Positions 45,110 through 56,015 of a stretch of DNA of 64,000 bases are shown here, piece by piece; positions within the stretch are counted from its first letter, which is position 1, and each line of letters begins with the position of its first letter. The notes below the pieces were generated by a model that was given only the letters and a program-made list of their open reading frames with translations, was not told the origin of the DNA and ran no database searches. The translations under genes were made by a program, and so were the position numbers. Source of the DNA: Aplidium turbinatum (lineage: Eukaryota > Chordata > Ascidiacea > Aplousobranchia > Polyclinidae); NCBI GenBank assembly GCA_918807975.1, contig OU964922.1, positions 124,001 to 188,000 of the forward strand, written 5' to 3'.

Positions 45110-46497
45110 AGAATAAAATATTATCCTCATAAATTTCCAATATGCAATGTATGCTCTGTTTATATTGAGAAGAATGCAGGAGGAATACCGAGAGAAGCAG
45201 AGAAAACTATACATGTGTTTCGTCGACTTAGAAAAGGCATTTGACAGAGTACCAAGGAAAGTGATGGAGTGGGCAATGAGGAAAAGAGGTATACCGGAGG
45301 TATTAGTGAGAGCTGTGATGTCTATGTATGAGGATGCAAGAACAAAAGTGAGAGTTGGATCAAATTATTCAAACGAGTTTTTTGTGAAGGTTGGTGTACA
45401 CCAAGGATCAGTTTTGTCACCTCTGATATTTGCTATCGTGGTTGACGTTGTAACTGAAGGAGTGAGGGAGGGCTTATTGAGTGAAATTTTGTATGCAGAC
45501 GACCTGGTCTTGACAAGTAATAGTATGGAGGGACTGGAGAGAAAGTTTGAGAAATGGAAAGAAGCATTTGAAACCAAGGGTATGAAGGTGAATCTTGAAA
45601 AAACAAAAGTGATGGTGAGTGGAGCAGAAGGAACAGTTGTTGAGAGCAAAGTAGATCCCTGTGGAATATGTGGCAAGAGAGTGATAAGAAATTCAATGCA
45701 ATGCAAGGAATGTGGAAAGTGGGTACTACATGCAAGATGTGCTAATGTCAAGAGAGCCGCAACAAGATTGGCGAAGTGTTTTGTTTGTGGGAAATGCAGT
45801 AAAGGAAGGAATGAAGTGGAAGGCCATGATGATGAGTTCTGCCATGGCATAGAAACAGTGACAGACTTCTGTTATCTGGGTGATCGGATAAATGGAAGTG
45901 GTGGATGTGAAGCAGCGGTGACAACAAGGGCAAGATTGGGCTGGGCAAAGTTCAGGGAATGTGGGGAAATGTTGTATGGCAGAAAATTCTCACTAAGGAT
46001 GAAAGGGAAAGTATATCGGAGCTGTGTGCGGCCTGCAATGCTATATGGTAGCGAGACATGGATATTGAGAGAGAGTGAACTGGCAATCCTGAGAAGAACG
46101 GAAAGGTCAATGGTGAGAGCAATGTGTGGGGTGAAAACGAGAAGGGAAAAAAGGACTGAAGAATTGTTGGATATGCTAGAGATGAGAGAGACCATAGACC
46201 AACTGGCAAAGGAAAATGGAGTAAGATGGTATGGACATGTGATAAGGAGGGAGGAAGGAAGTTTTCTTAGAAAGGCACTAGATCTAAAGGTGGATGGGAA
46301 GAGGAAACGCGGTCGTCCAAGAAGAACGTGGAAACAACAAGTGAAAGATGAATTTAAAAAAGTCGGACTGAAGGAGAAAGATGCAAGGGACAGGGTGAAA
46401 TGGAGAAAAGGGATTAAAACAATAGCTGCGCGGAAACAATCGGCCACCCCCACTAGTGGGGAACAAACCGACGATGGATTATGATGATGATGATAGT
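45110..46497 (+). mobile_element. LINE, 5'-truncated, with intact C-terminal frame
   Basis: Non-LTR element truncated inside the reverse transcriptase and ending in a short (GAT)n tail at 46480-46497. Other pieces of the family: 19768-20690, 51489-51738, 12200-12514, perhaps 11385-11640. Confidence 0.92.
45147..46484 (+). CDS. LINE reverse transcriptase (palm to C-terminus) with zinc finger
   Basis: 445 codons. RT palm: CFVDLEKAFDRVP (first catalytic D), VGVHQGSVLSPLIFAIVVD, the box ILYADDLVLT (about residue 113) and KTKVMVSG. After the RT comes a Cys-rich finger: CGICGKRV, CKECGKWVLHARCANV, CFVCGKC (residues about 172-220), then the thumb-like block YLGDRINGSGG, MLYGSETW, a MVRAMCGVK block and the basic KRGRPRRTWKQQVKDEF before the end. 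The frame is open, but the endonuclease and RT fingers are missing, so the element cannot move by itself. Clade not assigned; R/K-rich GRPRRTW tails occur in several LINE clades. Confidence 0.9.
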   Translation: MYALFILRRMQEEYREKQRKLYMCFVDLEKAFDRVPRKVMEWAMRKRGIPEVLVRAVMSMYEDARTKVRVGSNYSNEFFVKVGVHQGSVLSPLIFAIVVDVVTEGVREGLLSEILYADDLVLTSNSMEGLERKFEKWKEAFETKGMKVNLEKTKVMVSGAEGTVVESKVDPCGICGKRVIRNSMQCKECGKWVLHARCANVKRAATRLAKCFVCGKCSKGRNEVEGHDDEFCHGIETVTDFCYLGDRINGSGGCEAAVTTRARLGWAKFRECGEMLYGRKFSLRMKGKVYRSCVRPAMLYGSETWILRESELAILRRTERSMVRAMCGVKTRREKRTEELLDMLEMRETIDQLAKENGVRWYGHVIRREEGSFLRKALDLKVDGKRKRGRPRRTWKQQVKDEFKKVGLKEKDARDRVKWRKGIKTIAARKQSATPTSGEQTDDGL

Positions 46498-47139
46498 ATA
46501 CTAAACAGCTGAAAATAAATGAAAGTTTTGTTAAAATTCTGGAAATACATCAAATTTCGTAAATTTGCCTATTTTTCCCTAAAATGTAAAGTTATGAGTT
46601 ACCTCCAAACATTCTTCAAATGGAAAAAAAATTGGCAGGAGTAAGTTTTAGGTTAAATGCAACAAGAAAATGCTTGTGGAGCATGACATTTCCGATTTTT
46701 CTTTTTTTTGGGCCAATCTACAGTGCACCTATTACCAACACCTACAGTCCTACATGCACCTATTACCAACACCTTACATGCACCTTGCACCTACTACAAC
46801 AACAATCTACAACTCATAATAATCATAATAATCATTTACGCAAATTACACCACTATTTATGGCAGGTTGTTTGGTCTAGTAACTTCGAGAAGGTTATGTA
46901 ATGTTACATCATAACAAACAACATCTGGCAATCATGAAAACAAAAGAACACTCCAGGTTTGCACGTCAACAAAATGTTCTAGAAATACGTTACATAATAA
47001 AGATTTCACAATCTGAGGTTACTACCGGACAGTAACCGATAATAACATATGGCACAAGAATCCCACAATCAAAACAGCACGTTTGGTCAAGATACAAAGC
47101 AGCCTGTCGCGAGGTCTTGCACATTGATTGTGACAGGCA

Positions 47140-47466
47140 GTACGCATAAAAAAATTTCAAAGACCACTGGCTTAACAAATAATCAATTGTTTCTGTATTT
47201 GAATTAGTTTAAAGTTCAAATAATCCATTTCCGACTCTCAGTATGTGTAGCCGGGGCGCTCAAGGATATTGTGTTGCGTTGCAGCTGTTGAAGTGGAGCC
47301 GCTGTGTTCCCTGGTTTTATTTTGTTCCATATGATTCTGTTGTGATGTCATTTGGTAAAACAGCAGAGTTGCTTAAAACGATTTTCTGTTACGCATGTAT
47401 TTTTTAATAAAAAATTCTATTCAAGAAAGTCCGATAACATGAATTTATGACATTTACCTCTTTTAG
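47140..47466. other. No recognised feature
   Basis: Intron sequence up to the acceptor of LYAR exon d (TTACCTCTTTTAG). Confidence 0.35.
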
Positions 47467-47580
47467 AACTGGAATCAAAAGATACTCTGATTAGTCATGC
47501 AGAGACAGAGAATACAAAAAATATCAGTACAGAGAATGTTAAACCGTTGGCTAATGTTGATGAATACGACGAAACAAAAA
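47467..47580 (+). CDS. LYAR: LYAR-like gene, acidic linker exon (exon d)
   Basis: Between CTCTTTTAG and GTGAGT. Phase 1 at both ends: G|AA makes Glu with exon c, and A|GC makes Ser with exon e. It reads LESKDTLISHAETENTKNIS then TENVKPLANVDEYDETK. Low-complexity polar linkers of this kind separate the conserved N-terminal and C-terminal parts of LYAR and are not conserved in sequence; the call rests on splice sites, phase and position. Confidence 0.7.
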
Positions 47581-47670
47581 GTGAGTGTTATTTGTTCGTT
47601 TGTATTAATACAAAGATAGCTGCTGTAACTGAAACTTATGTTTATTTTTAAACTGGTTATAATAAACCCA

Positions 47671-47745
47671 GGGATATCTTGACACTACGGGATGCGAAAC
47701 TCGAAATCTGCCCTTCCAACTGAAGGGCTAACCATGCTGTCTACA
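47671..47745 (-). repeat. tRNA-like repeat, inverted partner of 60021-60096
   Basis: Minus strand reads TTAGCCCTTCAGTTGGAAGG then CGAGTTTCGCATCCCGTAGT: an A-box-like and a B-box-like (GTTTCGCATCC) element, so probably tRNA-derived. About 85% identical to the plus-strand copy 12.3 kb away. Confidence 0.5.
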
Positions 47746-47784
47746 TCGTATTTTAGTTAGTTTGCCTCGCTTTCTGACCTAGTC

Positions 47785-48701
47785 TTGTTCTTTACCACTG
47801 AAGATTTCGTCAAAGCTACAGCAAAAGATCGTTGCTTCATAAATGGAAAGTCACACCACCCTATATCCACCTTCAAATCCATATTATACGAAGAAGCCAT
47901 CCGAATGCGTCTTCTGAATGAGTGCCATGAACATTATATTTCCAGCTTGTCAAGACTCAAAGAAAAAGCTACTAGGTCAAATTTCCCTATCGCGATGACA
48001 AACGACATGATTGGAATTGCTTCAACTTGGACTGACAGACTTAGGCCACCAAAACTTCAAAAGAAAAACAGCAAGACTGTGTGGGCTACTGTTTTCCCAG
48101 CTTTATTGAAAATGAGTGAAAAAGAAAAGGAACTTAAACCTGATGTCATGGTCACATACACAAGGCCAAAAACAATTGGAAATTATTTTACAAACTACAA
48201 AGATCTATAAAAAAAAAAATTCAATCTTCTGTTTTACAAAGAGGTTATTCTGCCCCTTGTGGTCGCTGTGCGTTGTGTGGTAACCATGGTCATCATCGCT
48301 TGTCAATGGTTTCACGCACAACGACTTTGAGCACTCTGCAAAGACTTTTTAAGTTAAAACAGGAACTCAATTGCAGCAATTATGGGATTTATGTAGCAAC
48401 ATGTTTACTTTGCCATGAACAATATGTTGGACAAACGGTTAATAAATTGTCGGTTTGCTGGTCAGGCCATCGTGCAACTTGGAACACTTTCGATTTTTCT
48501 TCTAATAATGACAGAACTGCGTTATTAAAACATTTTGCTGTATTTCATGATCTAAGTACTGAACCACAACTTTCCCAATGCTACAATGTCTCATTTGTTG
48601 AACAACCCAATATTGATGATCTAGATGCTTGTGAAGATAAATGGATACATAGGATACATGCCAAAATAAATGACCAAAAATTACTTCTGCCACAAGTTTA
48701 A
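47785..48701 (+). pseudogene. Penelope-type GIY-YIG gene of another lineage
   Basis: First part: DRCFINGKSHHPISTFKSIL ... EEAIRMRLLNECHEHYISSL and KLKPDVMVTYTRPKTIG-like block, the region between RT and nuclease. Second part (48230-48701): APCGRCALCGNHGHH, then CSNYGIYVATCLLCHEQYVG and QTVNKLSVCWSGHRATWN, a GIY-YIG nuclease with flanking cysteine pairs (CGRC.LC and C.LC). The motif GIY...YVG is complete. RT is not visible; the gene is in more than one frame, so it is a fragment. The lineage differs clearly from the YIGMxTRHL type elsewhere in the window. Confidence 0.75.
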
Positions 48702-50452
48702 TTTTTTGACGCTCCACTACGTTTTTGGTATTTTTTCAATATTTTACTGCCTTATTATTCACTGTCGTTTTTGCCTACTCTTTTTTCCACAGCGCTACAT
48801 TTTGTGTTTTCCATGACGCTCCATTTAATTATTTATCGCTCTGCTTAGTTTGTTTATCACTGCCTTTGACTGCCGTGTTCCGCATATAATTTATTTTCTT
48901 TGCTGTAATTTGTCACGACGCTACATTTGCAGGCTTTGCTCACCGCTCTTTCATCAATTCTAGTTTATAATTTATATTTGATACGTAATTTACTTTACTG
49001 CCGGCTTGGTTTAGTTTTCATTCAGCATTTTTTCAATATTTACGCTTATGCTTTTTCAATTTTTACGCTCATATTTTGACATTATTGCGTCACTGTATTG
49101 TTATTTAAAACATTACTTGTAGGCTTTAACTGCCCTTTATCAGAACTGACGATCCACTAGCAAGTGCGAAATATATTTTCTGTTACATCTACTGACTACT
49201 GATCCCTGTTACCTTAGCAATTTAGGTTTTAGCTTACAATCCAGTTATGACATAAATTCAAATATTCGCAGTTTTGAGTGAACTAACACTCATGAGCTTG
49301 CGAACATTTTGAGCCATCTCCACTGGTTCCTCGCGCCTGGGAGCGTTCAAACATTTATTCTATGAAAATGTTCACCTTACCAAACCCACGCTCTGCGTTT
49401 GTTCGAGCTGTTAAGAATGCCGCAAAGACGTCATTGGGCTTGCAGGAATGCAGGCTGATGAAGCTTGTCCCATAGGAAACTATAACTTTGAATTGATTGT
49501 AAAAACTTCGTATTGTTTCGCCAAGAAACTAAAACGTTTGAACGTTTCCAGGCGCAAGGAACTAACTGCAAATATTTGAATTTATATCCTCACTTGATTG
49601 TGGTTACAGTTTGTAGTTATAATATTTAATTGTCCAATAATATTGATGTGCAATATTTTTGTTTTGTGTGTACATGCTCGCCAAGGTAATGCACAATATG
49701 GCAATAGCCGTTGTTTTTATTATTTTGTTCGTTCTTCATGTAACTTTTTTGTGTAGTAGGTAATAAATTTATGAAATATTAATACTTTTGTCAAAAACAT
49801 AACAAATACGGTACCACTTTAAAGTGCAACTGCACGATCGAATTAACATTGGCTAGAATCCATTGCCAAGACATCCGGTACCTGTTGAAAAACTCACTTC
49901 CTTACAATTGAGGCCCACAGCCGAGAAATGGACCCTTTTCCCACGCCCTCTAGCGCTTCTCTCTCACGCTACCTGGAAGTGACAAACTCGTCAATGCCAC
50001 CTAGTGATATGACGTCAGCTGGAGTCGAGCTTAGTGGAGACCAAACTAGCCAAGATAGGCTTGGTTGGTAGTGAATGCGCAAATTTATAAGGCATGCATA
50101 ATGAAGATGCATTTTTCAGCCAGCATTATAGGCTACAAATTCAGTTGTTCATGCCTGTGTGCCAGGAGTGGTTTGCGAAGCCCATCGCCGAAGGCTAGTT
50201 TCGTAGATTACAACAGCCAAACTTGGTTATAAATATGAAAAAATTTTGTATTGTATTGTAGGACATAGTACAGTTCACTATCATGCGATAACGCTTATAG
50301 CATTCATTGGGACTGTCTTCGGCAGTGTTGACATCTAGGTTTTTTAAAAATGATTTCGATGAAGCTAAAAAAAAGACCAGAATAAACGAAATTGAAGCAT
50401 AAATAAACTAAAAAATAAACCAACCTACCATTCTGATGACAAATGGCATTAC
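48702..50452. other. Mostly unrecognised; CGCTCCA/CGCTACA words after the GIY-YIG gene
   Basis: From 48710 to 48970 the words GACGCTCCAC, AGCGCTACATTTTG, TGACGCTCCATTTA and CGACGCTACATTTG recur at 60-130-bp spacing, perhaps part of the 3' region of the element before it. No other feature supported. Confidence 0.4.
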
Positions 50453-51488
50453 GACACTGTCACAATTTCTTTCTATCTCTTACCAGGAAAAATGACGGTT
50501 CAATGACGTAGTTTAATGGGTCAAACCGAAAAGCAGTCAATTAAATGTCGAATGGTTCTACTAGTGAAATGATAATCTAACTACTTGAAGGACTTTAACG
50601 AACGGCTTCTCAAATAACTCTAATTTCGAACACAATTTATATCAGCACCAATTCTCATCTACTTGTATTCGATTACTTCAACTCTCAAGATCAACAATAA
50701 TTTCTGCACCAACTACCAATCCACAACTCATAACACAACTCTCATAATCAACTCATAATAATACAACTCCCATAATCACATAATCAACTCAATAATAATA
50801 CATTACGCAAATTACACCACTATTTATAGAAAGTTGTTTCGGTCTAGTAACATCGAGAAGGTCACGTAATGTCACATTGTTCTGTCAAGTTGCAATAAAT
50901 GTCAACAAGCAGAAGCTTAAAGAAGTCTAAAGAATGTCACGTAGGGTAAAAGATTCTTACATAATAAATATTTCGCAATCAGAGATCCATTGGTAAACAT
51001 CCTTGTGACATCATCAGGGCTGCGATTTTTTCTTTCTTGTCGAACGACCAAAAATTCTGCGTTTGTTTGTCGAATAGTAATATGACGTCACAAGAGTCAG
51101 ATTATAAACGTTTGGCCGCGAGTTACCGCACAAGTTGTGTGGCCACAAGTTGTGTACTTAAGTTTTTAATCGCACGCTGGTTGAGTGATTGCAAAGGAGT
51201 ATCAAGCGCTAAGTTATGTACCTGCCGGACATGTATACACCCCTCGAAATTAGCTTGTATCTACGACGGCAAAAACATTGCCGTCGCCAAATCAACAAAC
51301 CTTGGATTAGGGCGGCAATTGCCGTATGCTTTAATGTTTAATCAAATGAAATTTTATGCGTTTCTTCGTCGCGTGTCACACGGCGGTAGCCCAGAGCATC
51401 ACGCAAGCTATTTTATGCGCTGACAATGCTCTTGTGAACTGTAAAAAGTTTGCAACCTTATAAATACCGGCTTATTGTTACGCATCAT

Positions 51489-51738
51489 CATCATCATAAT
51501 CCATCATCGGTTTGTTCCCCACTAGTGGGGGTGGCCGATTGTTTCCTCGCAGCAATTGTTTTAATCCCTTTTCTCCATTTCACTCTGTCCCTTGCATCTT
51601 CCTCCTTCAGTCCGACTTTTTTAAATTCATCCTTCACTTGTTGTTTCCACGTTCTTCTTGGACGACCGCGTTTCCTCTTCCCATCCACCTTTAGATCTAG
51701 TGCCTTTCTAAGAAAACTTCCTTCCTCCCTCCTTATCA
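51489..51738 (-). pseudogene. LINE 3' tail fragment
   Basis: Last 81 codons of the LINE family at 45.1-46.5 kb (MIRREEGSFLRKALDLKVDG, KRGRPRRTWKQQVKDEF, TSGEQTDDGL) with the (GAT)n tail. Strongly 5'-truncated. A few dozen bases of the other LINE type's 3' end (about 51360-51415) lie just before it. Confidence 0.88.
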
Positions 51739-52489
51739 AAAAAAGTTATTTTTTCATCGAATGCTTATTGTTTACCGGTGTCGTTGCGAATATAAATCAT
51801 GGTGAAAGAAGATACAGTTAAAAAGTAGAATTTTACCTGCTATAGATTATCAAACAGAAGGAAAAGTTAGTGTGGTATTTTTCAAAATTTGTAAAGAATT
51901 TTATGACGGAAACAAATTGGAATTAGAAAAGCTACGGGGTCAAGTTAAAAAAGTAGTACGAAATTCGATAAATGGTTCTTTGGCAGTAAAGTCATGCTTC
52001 CGATCATATGGCATCGCGCGTTCATGAACGGGCAGTTTTGCGTCTTCAAGTATTCTAGTGACGACGCGACAACCTCATCCTCCGATACAGCATGTGATAA
52101 TTCCGATTCTGACAGCTAGTTCTTTATCAAACAGACTCGTGTTTGCTCGCAGTATCCCAATTGTGCCGAAATTATGTCAGTGTAAATGGCATTAAAATTC
52201 GTTATTTTTTCATTGACTTTACGTCTGTAGACGTTGAATCAATGTAAAATGATGATTCTTGCTGTCTGGATAGCCTACGCAATATAACCCTCCAGGAAAT
52301 TTAAATCGATTTGTGCTGTTAACTTACTTTAAAGTTAACTCAAAATTAACTTACTTTCCCCCCTGAGTTATTTAAGGTGAATTAACGTAACAGCGTGCGT
52401 ATCGCTACTTTTGGTATTATTACATCACAACAAATCAAACAGTGCGGTCGTGATAGACTACTCTAGTATATTTTTCGCTTCTCGTTTTT

Positions 52490-52548
52490 TCGATTCAACG
52501 TCTGTATACATTGAATCAATGTAAAAACGACGGGTTTTGCTAGCTGGG
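52490..52548. repeat. Palindromic MITE, partial copies
   Basis: GATTCAACGTCTGTATACAT with its complement and the right end GCTAGCTGGG. A second partial hairpin lies at 52195-52268 (ACTTTACGTCTGTAGACGTT...GCTGTCTGG). Confidence 0.65.
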
Positions 52549-53837
52549 TTGTGTGCTTTTGTGAATGCAAGTGCAAAATCGCCCATTACGTAATCACAGA
52601 AACCCTTTTAGTGGAAGGAAGTCGAGTTGCAAGTTGCAACCGTGTTTATCTGTCTACTATTCTTTATTCACATTGCAAAAAAATTCTCCATTCTTGGAAC
52701 AACAAGTGCATAAGTCAGACATAAATACAAACTTGCATAGATGTTGACAAGTAAAAGTAGCCTACTTCGAAGAAAGTTAGAAACCCGTTGTGTCGAATAG
52801 CACGAAACGTGTGTGGCGAAATATTTGATGCCAGGCGTTAGAACTTCGATCCAAGCATATTCCCGCAGTGTTCAAAATGTTCCTTTCCATAAAAATAGCG
52901 GCTTTTTTCATCTGTATTTCTGAACGTCTGGTCGGAAACCAGGCTGTTTTCTACATGTGAAAAACTTTCATAGCAAGTATCATAACAGTCATTTTACCAG
53001 AGCAATATTGTTAATTAGCTCAAACGGCGAAATACAAACTGGCATAGACGTTGACAACTCAACGTAGCCTAGGTTATTTCATCTATAAAAGCAACCCGTT
53101 GTGTCGAATAGCACGAAACGTGTGTTGCGAAATGTTTGATGCCAGGCGTTGGAACTTCTATCAAAGCATTCTCCCGCAGTGTTCAAAATGGCGACGCTGA
53201 CGCTTTGGGAGTTTCTCGTGTGAAGCGTCGTTTTTAGACCTTGCTTTGAAGTAGGCCTACCTGGCGCAAGAAAGTTTACGTAAGTCAGCACTCTTATGAT
53301 AGCATCACGTGATGCCCCCCCCCCCGGTTGTTCCTCGATCTGACGATGTTTAGTCTCCTCTCAGTTTTTTTTTTTCCTTTTTATTTTCCTTTTTTTTTCG
53401 TTTTTTTTTTCCGTAAGGCACGGCGTTTGTCGAATAGTGATGGCGCGTGTCGAGTGACCTCGTCACCGAAAAAGGCAAAAATCGCAGCCCTGGACATCAT
53501 GACAAACGATAATTGGTGATTGAGAAAACAACAGAATGAACGAGGTTCGCATCTTACAGAATGGTTCAGAACTACGTTACATAACAAAGATTCGCAATCC
53601 AAGGTTACTTCAGGTCATAACCGATAATAACACATCGCTCAAAATTCCATACTGAAAACAGCACATTCTGTCAAGGCGCAAAGCAGCCCGACGCGAGGCC
53701 TTGCACATTGATTGTGACATACGCCCCCCCTTAGAATATTGTTGCAAACAATATTACAACACAATCAATACAAAACATATTACAAAAACAATTAATTACT
53801 CAATAAATCAATTCTCATAAGTCCATCGTTGCATGAT

Positions 53838-55924
53838 CTACCAAGGATAGCTTTTCTCAAAACAATAATCACGTTTTCTGCGAAAGTTTTCAACGTCCTC
53901 AACAACTTCAGTGCATCGGCGAGCGAGATGACCCATCTTCCTACATCGGAAACACCTCCTCTCCGGACAGTCCTTGGCGAGATGACCTTCTCTGTGACAG
54001 TTGTAGCAAGCCTTTTTATCAAAAGAGCAGCTCCTGGCTATGTGTCCAATCTCTCCACATCGGTAGCAGTGGTTGTCACGGCAACGTCTGTTTTCCGAAT
54101 GTCCGCCGTCAGCAACACACTCCCTGGCGAAATGTCCGCGTCTACCGCATCTATAGCAAACTCCAAATGGTCGTCGCCTGCCTCTTCCCCTCGGTTCTTC
54201 GCGCTCATTGTATCCATGAGCGTGAGATCGTCGCTGATTATCTGCAGAACAATCTCGAGCAAAGTGACCATTCTTGCCACAAGAATAACAAGTAACTTCA
54301 GAATTTCTCTCAATAACATTTCCGATTATAAGATCAACTAAAGAGTTTTGTAAACATAACGCTTTCACAGTCCCACTACAATACGGAGTTTCGATATATA
54401 TCTTCGCTAACGGTCCTTGGATTGAAGTGTTATTTATCGACATCACAATTCCAGTTTTTCCTGTTAACTGACTGTCTTTAACCAAATCTCTCCTCACCAT
54501 TATACCCGTAGAACCAAAATCACGTAAAACTTTTACCTTTTTGTTTCCAACTTTTCCTTCCACTACTGGCAGGTAATCTTCAGGTATTATTTCTTCGTAA
54601 GCATCTTTTTTTGTCTTCTTTCCCGTTGTCTTCTCCAACTGATCATCTTCATCCGATCTCTCATTCCCAAGCGTGGGTTCATGAATCATTAACGCACAAC
54701 CGCAACGATAAACCTCCGTGTCTTTATCTTTTCCAGACTGATTGGATAGGGAAAACGAGTTGTCCTTGCATTCCTTCGCTTTGTGTCCTTGCCTATTGCA
54801 ACGATTGCACCACTTCCTCGATTCCTGATGATTTCTGTTAGTCTTCCTCCGGCAGTTAACAGCCGTATGACCTAAGCCATTACAATTAAAACAACGTACT
54901 TCTCTTGGAACAGCACCTCCTTCAAAATTATTTGCTTGCTCCTCGTCATTATCGAATGACAACGTCTCTTCGGTCGACAACTTTTCATCATGGGCAACTA
55001 AATACTGTTCCGCCACACTGGCTATGTCTTCTAGAGTCTTTGGACTTCTCTCCATTAAATAAACAGACAGATCTTTTGAACATGAATCTGTAATTTGTTC
55101 CTTAACTATAAGGTTTGCCAATCCGTCCAATGATTGTTCGGCCCCCAAAAGTTCAAACCATTTTAACAAAAGGTTTCTTAAACGTTCAATAAATTGACCT
55201 GGGCTTTCGTGTCGTTCAGGCTTTGCCTCACGGAATCTTTGACGGTATCCATGCTCGGTAAAATTGTATCGCTTTAACAGAGCTAACTTTAATCTGTCGT
55301 AATTCATGGCTTCTTCTTGCGAAAGTCTTGAATATACATCAAGAGCTTGTCCTGATAATAACATGCTTAGCTGGGTAGCCCACGTCGACTTCTCCAATTT
55401 GGCTATTGTAGCATATCTTTCTAATCTTAACAAATAACTATCCAACTCATCTTTTTCTTCAACAAATGATGGCAAATCTGGACGTCTAACTTGCGCCACA
55501 ATAACATCTCGAGCATTATCATTAGTAGAATTAGATCGCTCACCAATGTCCAGCTTTTGTCTTTCTAATTCAAGTTTTAACTTTTCCAATTCATATTGCG
55601 CTCTTCTTTCTTCTGCTTCGCGTTGCGCCCGATTCTCTTCGGCTCTGCTTCGCTCTTAACTCGTTTTTCTTCAGCTTCAAGTTCTGCTCGTTTTGCTTCA
55701 GCTTCACGCTGTGCTCGTTTTTCTTCGGCTTCAAGTTCTGCTTTCCTTATTTCACGAGCAGCTCTTCTATCTTCTCTTTCGTCAGCTTCTCGCTGAGCTT
55801 TTTGGTCCATTATCTTGTGATACTCTTCCATCACAAACTGAGACTTCTCATTACCAGTCAGCCCCATTCGTTCAGCCATGCTCCCTAAGTCTTTAATCAT
55901 CTCATGTTTGACGGTATCCGCCAT
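53838..55924 (-). pseudogene. Retroelement gag with zinc-knuckle arrays (fossil)
   Basis: Gag-type gene of the LTR element. Order: an alpha-helical, charged, coiled-coil-like N-terminal stretch rich in E, R and A; a capsid-like helical domain (LSMLLSGQALDVYSRL, PGQFIERLRNLLLKWF); two zinc knuckles (CFNCNGLGHTAVNC, CNRCNRQGHKAKEC); a retropepsin-like segment; then five more knuckles (for example CYSCGKNGHFARDC, CYRCGEIGHIARSC, CFRCRKMGHLARRC). Seven CCHC knuckles with a protease-like segment between two groups is unusual. Broken. Confidence 0.85.
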
Positions 55925-55996
55925 CTTGACAGCTTGTTGTTAATTTATTATTCTTTCAATAAATCCTTCGGTATTCTTCGGTTTTTCGGTTATATT

Positions 55997-56015
55997 CCCG
56001 GACGAGCCCCCAGAA
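55997..56015 (-). promoter_or_regulatory. Primer-binding site, proline-tRNA type
   Basis: Directly inside the 5' LTR the minus strand reads TGGGGGCTCGTCCGGGA, the complement of the 3' end of tRNA-Pro, the same primer as in gammaretroviruses. It sets the element's orientation. Confidence 0.85.

Larger units (their letters stand above)
42537..46721. mobile_element. Mutator-like element with 220-bp terminal inverted repeats
   Basis: The inverted repeats 42537-42760 and 46497-46721 are nearly identical, from TGGCCCAAAAAAAAGAAAAA to TATACTAAACAGCTG. Flanks CTCTGCACCT / CAGTGCACCT (8 of 10) suggest a 10-bp duplication; long repeats with 9-10-bp duplications fit Mutator-like elements. The LTR copies at 50.6 and 56.3 kb show the uninterrupted target region (TTTCTGCACCAACTACC). 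No MULE transposase is seen; the interior is a Penelope-like element, a transposase piece and a LINE. Confidence 0.75.
42282..47135 (-). mobile_element. Solo LTR fossil, split by a Mutator-like element
   Basis: Starts TGTCACGATTTCTTTC and ends ATTGATTGTGACA, matching the 779-bp LTRs at 50.5-56.8 kb over its whole length. Flanks GGCGG / GGCAG (4 of 5). Parts: 42282-42536 and 46722-47135. Divergence from the other LTRs is visibly higher than theirs from each other, so it is older. Without internal region it is a solo LTR. Confidence 0.85.
26012..47466 (+). other. LYAR intron c-d, 21.5 kb
   Basis: The longest intron of the gene, GT...AG. It holds a head-to-head pair of Penelope-like elements with four DNA transposons in them (26.3-41.3 kb) and a solo LTR split by a Mutator-like element (42.3-47.1 kb). 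Confidence 0.85.
51015..53492. mobile_element. hAT-like transposon (CAGGGCTGCG family), copy 2
   Basis: Ends CAGGGCTGCGATTTTT / AAAAATCGCAGCCCTG with exact duplication GACATCAT (51007-51014, 53493-53500). The other LTR has the empty site (CTTGTGACATCATGACAAAC, about 56565). Colinear with the copy at 2237-4591 in its right half. It carries a LINE tail (51489-51738) and remains of two palindromic MITEs (about 52195-52268 and 52490-52548). Confidence 0.93.
50458..53719 (-). repeat. 3' LTR, carrying a hAT insertion
   Basis: LTR parts 50458-51014 and 53501-53719 (plus the duplicated 8 bp at 53493-53500) together match the other LTR along its length. A G-rich tract (minus strand GGGGGGGCG) adjoins it on the internal side, as a polypurine tract would. 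Confidence 0.88.

Noticed and set aside
45365-46466. Long Ser/Leu/Phe-rich minus frames opposite the LINE, also at 19565-20792 and 51450-51821
   Set aside because: They are antisense shadows of the LINE coding strand, present wherever that LINE occurs and biased in composition.
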